Assembly: GCF_004122095.1 (NCBI RefSeq)
Contig: NZ_SAWZ01000001.1
Location: forward strand, 558,001-622,000
Direction of reading: 5' to 3'
Origin: Pseudoxanthomonas composti
GTDB lineage: Bacteria; Pseudomonadota; Gammaproteobacteria; Xanthomonadales; Xanthomonadaceae
DNA: 64,000 bases
Position 1 is the stretch's first letter. Each line of letters begins with the position of its first letter. The position numbers and the translations under genes were made by a program. The notes under the pieces were generated by a model that was not told the DNA's origin, searched no databases, and saw nothing but the letters and a program-made list of their open reading frames with translations. Positions 10,001 through 16,923 of this stretch are shown one piece after another.

Positions 10001-10633
10001 GACGTTGCGGAAGGTGCGGCCGTCGTAGGAGGACAGCCCGCCATGGGTGCCGACCCACAGCACGCCGTACTGATCGGTGCGCACCACATACACCTGGTCG
10101 TCGGCAATGCCGCCCCGGGTGGAGATCTTGTTGAACGGCGTCATCCGCCCGTCCGGGGAAAGCCGGATCAAGCCGGCGCCGAAGGCCGCCATCCAGATGT
10201 CCTCGCCCTGCTGGGCGATGGCGTAGACATCGGTCTTCAGCAGCGGATGGTCCTGCGGCCGGTAATGGCGGAACCCGCGTCGGCGCTTGTCCAGCACGCT
10301 GATTCCGCCGCCTTCGCTGGCCACCCAGATGTTGTCGTCGCGGTCCACGAACAGGGCCTGGATCGCGTTGCCACCCAGCGAATCCGGATCGGTCGGGTCG
10401 TAATGCCAGGAGTCGTAGCTGACACCGTCGTAGCGGTGCAGGCCGTCATAGGTCCCCAGCCACAGGTAGCCCTCCCGATCCAGCGCCAGGGCGCTGATCG
10501 AGGTCGAGGGCAGCCCGTCGGCGATGGTGGTCTGCCGGAAGCGCGGCAGCTCGGGAATGCCGGCCACGGCCACCAGTGGCAGCCACAGCAGTGCCAGCCA
10601 CCACGTTCGCCAGCCTCGACCCCGCTTGCCCAT
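7088..10633 (-). CDS. Hybrid sensor histidine kinase with periplasmic two-component propeller (copy B)
   Basis: An 1181-residue paralogue of the downstream kinase with the same order: signal peptide (WWLALLWLPLVAVAG), propeller repeats (EGYLWLGTYDGLHRYDG and others), Y_Y_Y domain, membrane span near 765-785, HisKA (His about 824), HATPase_c and a C-terminal receiver. The sensor half is clearly divergent from copy A while the kinase core, residues 803-1020, is identical. ATG 10633 is chosen because AGGGA lies about 5 bases upstream and because a perfect palindrome sits at 10673-10689, which upstream starts at 10669 and 10744 would bring into or close to the coding region. No response regulator gene is adjacent, so the receiver must pass phosphate to an Hpt protein elsewhere or act by itself. 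Confidence 0.93.
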   Translation of the reverse strand: MGKRGRGWRTWWLALLWLPLVAVAGIPELPRFRQTTIADGLPSTSISALALDREGYLWLGTYDGLHRYDGVSYDSWHYDPTDPDSLGGNAIQALFVDRDDNIWVASEGGGISVLDKRRRGFRHYRPQDHPLLKTDVYAIAQQGEDIWMAAFGAGLIRLSPDGRMTPFNKISTRGGIADDQVYVVRTDQYGVLWVGTHGGLSSYDGRTFRNVPLLDRPRQPAVMSISEVQGSLYVGSDAGVHIRDAGGGWRQPNWAPMFAEGNKPWTIVGDDADGLWIGSQLGLWHQSGAQAPTPVEDGELRFFDKANVLSMVRTSNGGLWAAVFGRGLGYLRADWRRLAIFRSPGDVDGLYCPLLPGREQRLWQVEQDGHLTSRNTQSGRVTATAWRSPRLQQVRPTTALEDHHGKLWLATRAPALLQIDLETGALREWSGRGPDGLGASGAIEGMLEFGQTLWTSSTRSLQVRDLRSGKLLRTLEADAGAGGMLDYRQLSLGADGVPWVASSAGMLRWDADAQALATIQELAGSLIYSFQFLPDGRLWLHRAEGLELWARDQGQWRRQRSLGREDGLPILESQGMVLDSRGRIWLSSLRGLFRIDPNAEQRARVRIFGTRDGLTTQEFIPMCLHRVERDVLAGATMDGRTVLMDMAMQDTPPYAPVLRLAALSFVRNGESIDLGTARSFILRADDRELQADMRLMAFDDPPGNHYRSRLVGFDPDWVNQGSNGSRVLTSLKPGRYSWQLQGMDSQGNASEITTLQFTVEPPWYASHWGLALQIALLALLGWWIAWAYNARLRRKAAWQLAVHKREVAEQASLAKTRFLATLGHEVRTPMTGVLGMSELLLETELNPRQRGYAAAIQSAGKHLLRLVNDALDLARIEAGKLPLDQQDFELRALVEEAAVLVRPMAERKRLAFDCQIAAEVPQVLRGDPARLRQILLNLLLNAVKFTEHGRIGLSVAALQPEGVRFEISDTGPGVSLEQQARIFQRFEQAEGARTAARYGGSGLGLAICHELAVAMGGQIQVHSVLGQGTRFVVSLPLPAISGAVEARPEAPATRAPHALRVLLVEDDPTVADVVRGLLEARGHRVDHAVHGLAALTEVAVNRYEVALLDLDLPGLDGLALARQLRSQGFIAPMLAVTARADADAEALAMEAGFNGFLRKPLTGLMLEQAIAAVMPAGGASA
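7574..8227 (-). repeat. Direct repeat copy B, kinase core
   Basis: Partner of 3901-4554: 654 bp with identical translation over 218 residues covering the dimerisation/phosphotransfer domain and most of the ATPase domain. Differences are confined to silent third positions as far as I can check by eye. Confidence 0.9.
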
Positions 10634-10672
10634 GCGTCCCTGTGCCCCACCGCGCGATCCTTCGCGCATGCT

Positions 10673-10689
10673 CGCAACGGACCGTTGCG
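10673..10689. promoter_or_regulatory. Perfect 17-bp palindrome between divergent kinase and yceI genes
   Basis: CGCAACGG and CCGTTGCG are perfect 8-bp arms around a single central A. The site lies 40 bp upstream of the copy B kinase start and 47 bp upstream of yceI, where a regulator could control both directions. An operator is the most natural reading; no regulator can be named from the sequence. Confidence 0.55.
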
Positions 10690-10736
10690 GGTGCAAGTTG
10701 CCACCCGTTACCGGGACTCTGTCTAGAATCGCCCTC

Positions 10737-11525
10737 ATGTCCATTCCGCACCGCCCAGCTGCACGCCTTGCCGGCCTCGCCCTGGCCGCGCTGCTTTGCG
10801 CCCCCGCCGCGCCGGCATCGGCCCAGGCCGCCAGTTACCGCCTGGACCCGGTGCATACCCGCGTGCTGGTCGCCATCTCCCACGCCGGATTCTCCGATGC
10901 GCTGGGCACGGTCTCCGGCAGCCAGGGCACCCTGTCCTTCGATCCGGACGACTGGCGCAGCGCGCAGGTGGACATCACCGTGCCGCTGGCGCGCATCGAT
11001 TTCGGCGATGCGGACTGGAACAAGGCCGTGCAGGCCGGCAACCTGCTCGACGTCAAGGACCATCCGCAAGCCCGCTTCGTCTCCAGCAGGATCGAGCCGG
11101 TCGACGCCACCCACTTCATTGCCCATGGCGCCCTGACCCTGCATGGGGTCACCCGGGAAGTCGCCCTGGACGTGCGCTTCAACCAGCTCAAGCGACATCC
11201 GCTGCCGCCGTTCCGGCGCACGGCCGGCTTTTCCGCCACCACCACGCTGAGCCGGGCGGCCTTCGGCATCGACGCTTGGAAATCGGTGATCGGCGATACG
11301 GTGACGCTGCGGATCCAGGCCGAAGCCACGCGCAGCGGCAAGGCCGACCTGGACACGCCGGATGCGGCCTCCGAACCCGTCGAAGCGCCCGAGGCAGACG
11401 CAGCCGCAGCCGCGGCAGAGTCCGCCGCGCAGGCAGCCGCCGATGCCGCAGCCGAGACGGCCGAGACGGCCGAGCCCGCGGCTTCACCCGATCCTGCCCC
11501 CCACCCACCAAAGCCCACCCCATGA
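10737..11525 (+). CDS. YceI family protein with acidic alanine-rich tail
   Basis: A 262-residue periplasmic protein. A signal peptide (LAGLALAALLCAPAAPASAQA) precedes a YceI lipocalin-like barrel at about residues 33-205: SYRLDPVHTRVLVAISHAGFSDALGTV, the D.LDVKDHPQARF segment and the HGVTREVALDV strand. YceI proteins bind polyisoprenoid or quinone-like lipids. The last 55 residues are low-complexity Ala/Glu/Pro, absent from ordinary YceI (about 190 residues). It ends in an ATGA overlap with the cytochrome b561 gene, so YceI and b561 are coupled, as in many proteobacterial yceJ-yceI pairs. Confidence 0.9.
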   Translation: MSIPHRPAARLAGLALAALLCAPAAPASAQAASYRLDPVHTRVLVAISHAGFSDALGTVSGSQGTLSFDPDDWRSAQVDITVPLARIDFGDADWNKAVQAGNLLDVKDHPQARFVSSRIEPVDATHFIAHGALTLHGVTREVALDVRFNQLKRHPLPPFRRTAGFSATTTLSRAAFGIDAWKSVIGDTVTLRIQAEATRSGKADLDTPDAASEPVEAPEADAAAAAAESAAQAAADAAAETAETAEPAASPDPAPHPPKPTP

Positions 11526-12112
11526 CCCTGAAGAACACGCCCGACCGCTGGGGCGCCGTGAGTCAATCGCTGCACTGGCTGATCGTCCTGCTGATCTTCA
11601 GCCTGTGCGTGGTCGGCCTGCTGATGGACGAGCTGCCGCGCACGCCGAAGTACTTCTGGGTCTACACCGCGCACAAGTCGGCCGGCATCACCGTGCTGGC
11701 GCTGGTCATCGTCCGCCTGGCCTGGCGCCTGCTGGCCGGGGCGCCCAGGCCGGTCCCCAACACGCCCGGCTGGCAGCATGCCATCGCCAGCATCACCCAT
11801 GTGCTGCTGTACGCGGTCATGCTGGGCATGCCGCTGTCGGGCTGGCTGTACGACTCGGCCAGCGGCCTGCGGCCGTTCAAGTTCTTCGGGCTGTTCGACA
11901 TGCCCAAGCTGACCGCACCGGACGATGGCCTGCGCCACCTCTCCCACACCGCGCACGAGTGGGGCCTGTACGTGATCATCGTGCTGGTGCTGATGCACGC
12001 CGGCGCGGCGCTTTATCACCATCTCGTGCTGCGCGATGCCACCCTGGCACGCATGCTGCCGCGCGGTTGGCTGCGCCTGCCCGCCTCCCAATCCCCGGCC
12101 AAGGAGTCCTGA
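11522..12112 (+). CDS. Cytochrome b561 (YceJ-like)
   Basis: A 196-residue di-heme inner-membrane protein of the bacterial cytochrome b561 family. Four membrane spans can be read (LIVLLIFSLCVVGLL; AGITVLALVIVRLAW; VLLYAVMLGMPLSGWLY; WGLYVIIVLVLMHAGAALYHH), with the heme-ligand histidines in SLHWL, THVLL, HEWG and LMHAG. Such proteins move electrons from quinol to or from periplasmic partners. Its start codon overlaps the yceI stop and another yceI follows 3 bp after its stop, so the three genes form one unit. Confidence 0.93.
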   Translation: MTLKNTPDRWGAVSQSLHWLIVLLIFSLCVVGLLMDELPRTPKYFWVYTAHKSAGITVLALVIVRLAWRLLAGAPRPVPNTPGWQHAIASITHVLLYAVMLGMPLSGWLYDSASGLRPFKFFGLFDMPKLTAPDDGLRHLSHTAHEWGLYVIIVLVLMHAGAALYHHLVLRDATLARMLPRGWLRLPASQSPAKES

Positions 12113-12115
12113 GTC

Positions 12116-12682
12116 ATGTTCCGCAAGCTGCTGTTGTCCTCGCTCACCGCCCTGGCGCTGTCCCCGGCGCTGGCTTCCTCCGCCCTGGCCGCCGACTACG
12201 TGCAGGCGCCCGGCTCGACGCTGGTGTTCGCCAGCAGCTACGACGGCGAGGTGTTCACCGGCCGCTTCGGCAGCTTCGACACCAAGCTCAGCTTCGACCC
12301 GGCCAAGCTGGAAGGCTCCAGGCTTGACGTCACCATCGGGATTCCCGGCACCAAGTCCGGCAATGGCGAGCGTGACGGCACCTTGCTGGGCAGCGACTTC
12401 TTCGACGCCGGCAAGTTCGCCCAGGCCCGCTACGTGGCCACCCGCTTCCGCGCCCTGGGCGGAGACCAGTACGCCGCCGACGGCGACCTCACCCTGCGCG
12501 GGGTGACCAAGCCGGTCACCCTGACCTTTACCTGGACAGCCGGCGCCCAGCCGGTGCTGAAGGGCAAGGCCACGGTCAAGCGCCTGGACTTCGGCGTGGG
12601 CGGCGGCGACTGGGCCGACACCAAGACGATCCCGAACGAGACCGCGGTCAGCACCCGGGTGGTGTTGAAGCCGGCACCCTGA
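12116..12682 (+). CDS. YceI family periplasmic protein
   Basis: A 188-residue protein with a clean signal peptide ending ALASSALAA and a single YceI barrel (YVQAPGSTLVFASSYDGEVFTGRFGSFD; LGSDFFDAGKFAQARY; LTLRGVTKPVTLTF; the closing GDWADTKTIPNE). This is the standard YceI length, unlike the first yceI of the operon, which has an added tail. Two YceI genes around one b561 suggest a periplasmic quinone- or isoprenoid-linked redox module. It is followed 3 bp later by a hydrolase gene. Confidence 0.93.
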   Translation: MFRKLLLSSLTALALSPALASSALAADYVQAPGSTLVFASSYDGEVFTGRFGSFDTKLSFDPAKLEGSRLDVTIGIPGTKSGNGERDGTLLGSDFFDAGKFAQARYVATRFRALGGDQYAADGDLTLRGVTKPVTLTFTWTAGAQPVLKGKATVKRLDFGVGGGDWADTKTIPNETAVSTRVVLKPAP

Positions 12683-12685
12683 TCG

Positions 12686-13576
12686 ATGCGGCCGCGCCTG
12701 CGCTGGCTGGCCATCGCAGGCGCTGCGCTCCTGCTTGCCGGTGTCGGCTGCTGTCTGTGGATCGGCGCCGAACTGGTCGCTGCCCGGCCCCGGCATGTCG
12801 GCACTGTGCCACCAGGATTTTCCACCGTGCAGGTGCCCACCGACGCCGGTCCTGTCCACGGCTGGTGGATGGTCCCAGCCAATGCACATGGCAACGTGCT
12901 GTTGCTGCACGGAGTTCGTGCCGACCGGCGCGCGATGCTGGGCCGGGCGCGGTTGTTGGCCAATCATGGTTATGCGGTGCTGTTGATCGACCTGCCCGGC
13001 CACGGGGAGACTGCGGGCGGCCCCATCACACTGGGTTGGCGCGAGGCTGACGCGGTGAGCGCGGCCTTGGCATGGCTGCACGCGCAGCGGCCTGGGGACA
13101 GGGTGGGCGTGATCGGCGCTTCGATGGGCGGGGCCGCAGTGTTGCTGCGCCGCCCCACCGCCGGCTTCGACGCGGTTGTGCTGGAAGCGGTCTACCCGGA
13201 CGCGCGCAGTGCGCTGGACAATCGCCTGCGCATGCGCCTGGGACAGCCCGGCATCTGGCTGGCGCCGCTGCTCGCCGTCCAGTTCCAGCCGCGCACCGGC
13301 CTGTCGCTGGATGCGCTGCGGCCGGTGGACCACATCGCCGACTTGCATGCGCCGGTCATGGTGGTCGGTGGACAAGCCGATCTGCACACCACGGTCGGGC
13401 AAACGCGCCAGCTCTATGCACATGCCCTGCCCCCGAAGTCGCTCTGGCTGGTGCCCAACGCGGCGCACGTGGACCTGTACCGCCACTCGCCGGACGACTA
13501 CGCCGCGAAGATCCTGCCCTTCCTCGATGGCGCCCTGCGCAAAGATGAAGACATCAGGACGCCGGCAGCCGGCTGA
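12686..13576 (+). CDS. Alpha/beta hydrolase, membrane-anchored
   Basis: A 296-residue serine hydrolase. A single N-terminal hydrophobic helix (LAIAGAALLLAGVGCCLWIGAEL) anchors or exports it. The catalytic domain has the oxyanion HG motif in VLLLHGVRADRR, the nucleophile elbow GASMGG (Ser about 146), a candidate acid in VGGQADLHT and the histidine in NAAHVDLYR. This matches YfhR/BEM46-type hydrolases of unknown substrate. It directly follows the YceI-b561-YceI unit and may share its transcript. Confidence 0.87.
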   Translation: MRPRLRWLAIAGAALLLAGVGCCLWIGAELVAARPRHVGTVPPGFSTVQVPTDAGPVHGWWMVPANAHGNVLLLHGVRADRRAMLGRARLLANHGYAVLLIDLPGHGETAGGPITLGWREADAVSAALAWLHAQRPGDRVGVIGASMGGAAVLLRRPTAGFDAVVLEAVYPDARSALDNRLRMRLGQPGIWLAPLLAVQFQPRTGLSLDALRPVDHIADLHAPVMVVGGQADLHTTVGQTRQLYAHALPPKSLWLVPNAAHVDLYRHSPDDYAAKILPFLDGALRKDEDIRTPAAG

Positions 13577-13582
13577 TCGCAC

Positions 13583-13665
13583 CCAACTCGAACGACAAGT
13601 CGGGTCGCAACATCGCGCAGCACCGGCACGCGCAATGCCTCCAGACCCGCTTCGCCATCGAACAT
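13583..13665 (-). pseudogene. Remnant of a glutaredoxin-like gene
   Basis: The minus strand reads GEAGLEALRVPVLRD and more, which resembles the 3' half of the intact glutaredoxin-like gene at 14375-14608 (ATLEARYGLRVPVLRDDG). A 24-base run at 13611-13634 is identical to 14443-14466, and shorter matches flank it with a gap of about 9 bases. There is no CxxC part and no complete frame, so it is read as a decayed partial duplicate. Confidence 0.4.
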
Positions 13666-13747
13666 CCCCAATGCGGTGGCGGTCGGCACACGGGTAGTTT
13701 TGAAGCGGGAGTGAGCAAAGAAGAGTCGGCAGCGGGGAAAGAAAAGC

Positions 13748-13788
13748 ATCGCGCTCACTCCTCACTCCTCTCCGCTCACTCCTGGCCA
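13748..13788. repeat. ACTCCTC-type low-complexity repeat
   Basis: A run of CTCACTCCT units lies between the hydrolase and NTF2-like genes. The same unit, in both orientations, makes up much of the gap at 62978-63160. A related GAGTGAGC run lies just upstream at about 13706. The rest of the gap 13577-13871 holds the glutaredoxin remnant and nothing else I can recognise. Confidence 0.55.
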
Positions 13789-13871
13789 TCAAGCACCATG
13801 ACTTCCTGGGCATGCGGGCGCGGGCCTGCGCGGCGCATCGTACTGGCACCCTCCCTGCCAGGCCTTGAAAC

Positions 13872-14318
13872 ATGCGTGCGCCGTTGATCGCGATGTTGTT
13901 GTCCGCCTTGCTGCCGCTCCCGGCGCTGGCCGCGACGTCCGGCGTGCCGGCCACGCCGGAGGCGGCCTTGCGCCAGTACCACCAGGCCGAGCACGACTTC
14001 GACCTGGAACGACTGCGTCAGGTGCTGGACCCGGCTTTCATCGAAATCAGCCCGCTCGGTCAGGTCGACGGTCACGATGCGGTGCTGTCGTTCTACACGC
14101 CCGAGAAGAAGGTCGACGCGCCGCCGACGACGATGGACGAGGTCATCGTTCACCCGCACGGCGACAGCGCGGTGCTGGCGACGCAACTGCGCTACACCGT
14201 GGGCGGGCGAACGATGGCGATGCGCCTGGGTGCCACGGCCCGGCGCACGCCCCAGGGCTGGGTGCTGATCTCGGCGCAGTACACGCCGATCAAGTCGAAC
14301 ACCCCGCCGTCGCACTGA
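13872..14318 (+). CDS. NTF2-like (DUF4440/SnoaL-type) secreted protein
   Basis: A 148-residue protein with a signal peptide (LIAMLLSALLPLPALAA) and a domain of the cone-shaped NTF2-like fold: ALRQYHQAEHDFDLERLRQVLDPAFIEISPLGQVDGHDAVLSFY, then alternating strands ending WVLISAQYTPIK. Proteins of this type range from small-molecule binders to enzymes and toxin-immunity proteins; nothing here selects one. It is flanked by a decayed copy and an intact copy of a glutaredoxin-like sequence, which suggests rearrangement around it. Confidence 0.7.
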   Translation: MRAPLIAMLLSALLPLPALAATSGVPATPEAALRQYHQAEHDFDLERLRQVLDPAFIEISPLGQVDGHDAVLSFYTPEKKVDAPPTTMDEVIVHPHGDSAVLATQLRYTVGGRTMAMRLGATARRTPQGWVLISAQYTPIKSNTPPSH

Positions 14319-14374
14319 TTCGGCATGAGGCTGCATGGTCGCCGCAGTGCGGCAGGCAACCCCGGAATGTCCGC

Positions 14375-14608
14375 TCAGCGCCGCGCCAGTGCCATGACCG
14401 CCTCAACGTCGAACGGCCAGTCCAACTCGGCACCGGTGCCGTCATCGCGCAGCACCGGCACGCGCAGGCCGTAGCGGGCCTCCAGGGTCGCGTCATCATC
14501 GATGAAGACGCTTTCGAAGGCCGGGCAGCGCGCTTGCGCCAGCAGGTCCAGGGCCTGGTCGCACAGGTGGCAATCGTCGCGTTGGTAGAGGATCAGCGGC
14601 GCGTTCAT
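14375..14608 (-). CDS. Glutaredoxin family protein (DUF836 type)
   Basis: A 77-residue single-domain thioredoxin-fold protein. The redox motif is CHLC near residues 13-16 (LYQRDDCHLCDQALDLL), followed by a VFIDDDATLEARYGLRVPVLRDD segment with the cis-proline typical of glutaredoxins. DUF836 members are small thiol-disulfide proteins with no firm assignment. It is transcribed away from the GntR gene, sharing a 120-bp intergenic region that holds the GntR inverted repeats. Confidence 0.85.
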   Translation of the reverse strand: MNAPLILYQRDDCHLCDQALDLLAQARCPAFESVFIDDDATLEARYGLRVPVLRDDGTGAELDWPFDVEAVMALARR

Positions 14609-14653
14609 GCCGCCATTGTGGGGCTGGCACGCCCTGGGGGCACCCGCTCGCTG

Positions 14654-14667
14654 AAAATCGAAATTAA
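14654..14667. promoter_or_regulatory. GntR operator candidate, left half
   Basis: AAAATCGAAATTAA is the exact reverse complement of the sequence at 14715-14728, 47 bp away. It covers the predicted -35 region of the GntR promoter. AT-rich 14-bp arms of this quality stand out in a genome of this GC content. Confidence 0.65.
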
Positions 14668-14690
14668 ACCGCCCGTTCGGCCCGTAGAAT
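14662..14690 (+). promoter_or_regulatory. Predicted promoter of the GntR-sdaA unit
   Basis: TAGAAT at 14685-14690 fits a sigma-70 -10 box; the matching -35 position (14662-14667, AATTAA) is weak and lies in the left operator arm. Transcription would start near 14697, before the right operator arm. Confidence 0.4.
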
Positions 14691-14714
14691 GCCCGAATAC
14701 CCAGCTACCTTGCG

Positions 14715-14728
14715 TTAATTTCGATTTT
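14715..14728. promoter_or_regulatory. GntR operator candidate, right half
   Basis: TTAATTTCGATTTT is the perfect inverse of 14654-14667 and abuts the GntR start codon at 14729. Centre-to-centre distance is 61 bp, close to six helical turns, so a looped or cooperative repressor complex is conceivable. Confidence 0.65.
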
Positions 14729-15454
14729 ATGGACATCGCCGTCGCTGGCACCCTGGCCAGCCGCATCCATCAGCAGCTGCGGCACGACATCGTGCGCGGG
14801 CGCCTGCGGGCGGCGTCCAAGCTCAAGCTGTCCGAGCTGCAACAGCGCTACCAGATGGGCCTGGCGCCGCTGCGCGAGGCCCTGGCCAGGCTGTGTGGCG
14901 AGCAGCTGGTGGTCAGCGCCGACCAGCGCGGCTTCTGGGTGGCGCCGCTGTCGCTGCAGGAACTGGACGACATCGCCAAGGTGCGCGTGCTGGTGGTCAA
15001 CGAGGCGATGAACGATTCCATCGTGCATGGCGATGCGGCCTGGGAGGCCCAGGTCAGGCAGGCGCTGGACGCGCTGGCGGCAATCGAGCGCGATCTGTCT
15101 GGCAGCACCACCCAGCCGCCGGGCGACGTGCTGGACGAGCTGGAAGCGCGCAACTTCGCCTTCCACCGCGCGCTGCTGGGCGCCTGTCGCTCACCCTGGC
15201 TGCTGCGCCTGCAGGACATGTTCTATCACCAGGCCGAACGCTACCGGTACGCCGCGCTGCCGCGCTCGCGCGACAAGCGCTTCTCGCTGGACGAGCACCT
15301 GGCCATCGCCGATGCGGCACTGCAGCGCAACGTGATCAAGGCCTGCCGCCTGCACGACGAACACATGGCCCGCACCCACGAAAGCGTGCGCGCCGCGCTG
15401 GCCCAACATCTGCAGACCGCCGCGGTCGCGCCCAGCGCGCGTGCCCGGCGCTGA
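14729..15454 (+). CDS. GntR family transcriptional regulator (FCD type)
   Basis: A 241-residue regulator of the FadR subgroup. The N-terminal winged helix (residues about 8-75) shows [50 protein letters not shown] and a wing. The C-terminal FCD helical domain has the metal/ligand-binding residues expected in [29 protein letters not shown] and [14 protein letters not shown] ligands are usually organic acids. The L-serine dehydratase gene follows after 35 bp on the same strand, so amino acid or organic acid catabolism is its likely target, along with itself via the flanking inverted repeats. Confidence 0.9.
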   Translation: MDIAVAGTLASRIHQQLRHDIVRGRLRAASKLKLSELQQRYQMGLAPLREALARLCGEQLVVSADQRGFWVAPLSLQELDDIAKVRVLVVNEAMNDSIVHGDAAWEAQVRQALDALAAIERDLSGSTTQPPGDVLDELEARNFAFHRALLGACRSPWLLRLQDMFYHQAERYRYAALPRSRDKRFSLDEHLAIADAALQRNVIKACRLHDEHMARTHESVRAALAQHLQTAAVAPSARARR

Positions 15455-15489
15455 CCTTCAACCGCTGTTCTCTCCCGGATCAAACCATC

Positions 15490-16872
<1,383 letters not shown>

Positions 16873-16923
16873 CCTTCAAGTCCCGGCGCTTTTGGCTGCT
16901 AATGTGTTAACGCAGCACTTGCA

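Noticed and set aside
10835-13954. 1039-codon minus-strand frame over the YceI-b561 region
   Set aside because: Antisense to four well-supported genes and without any family motif.
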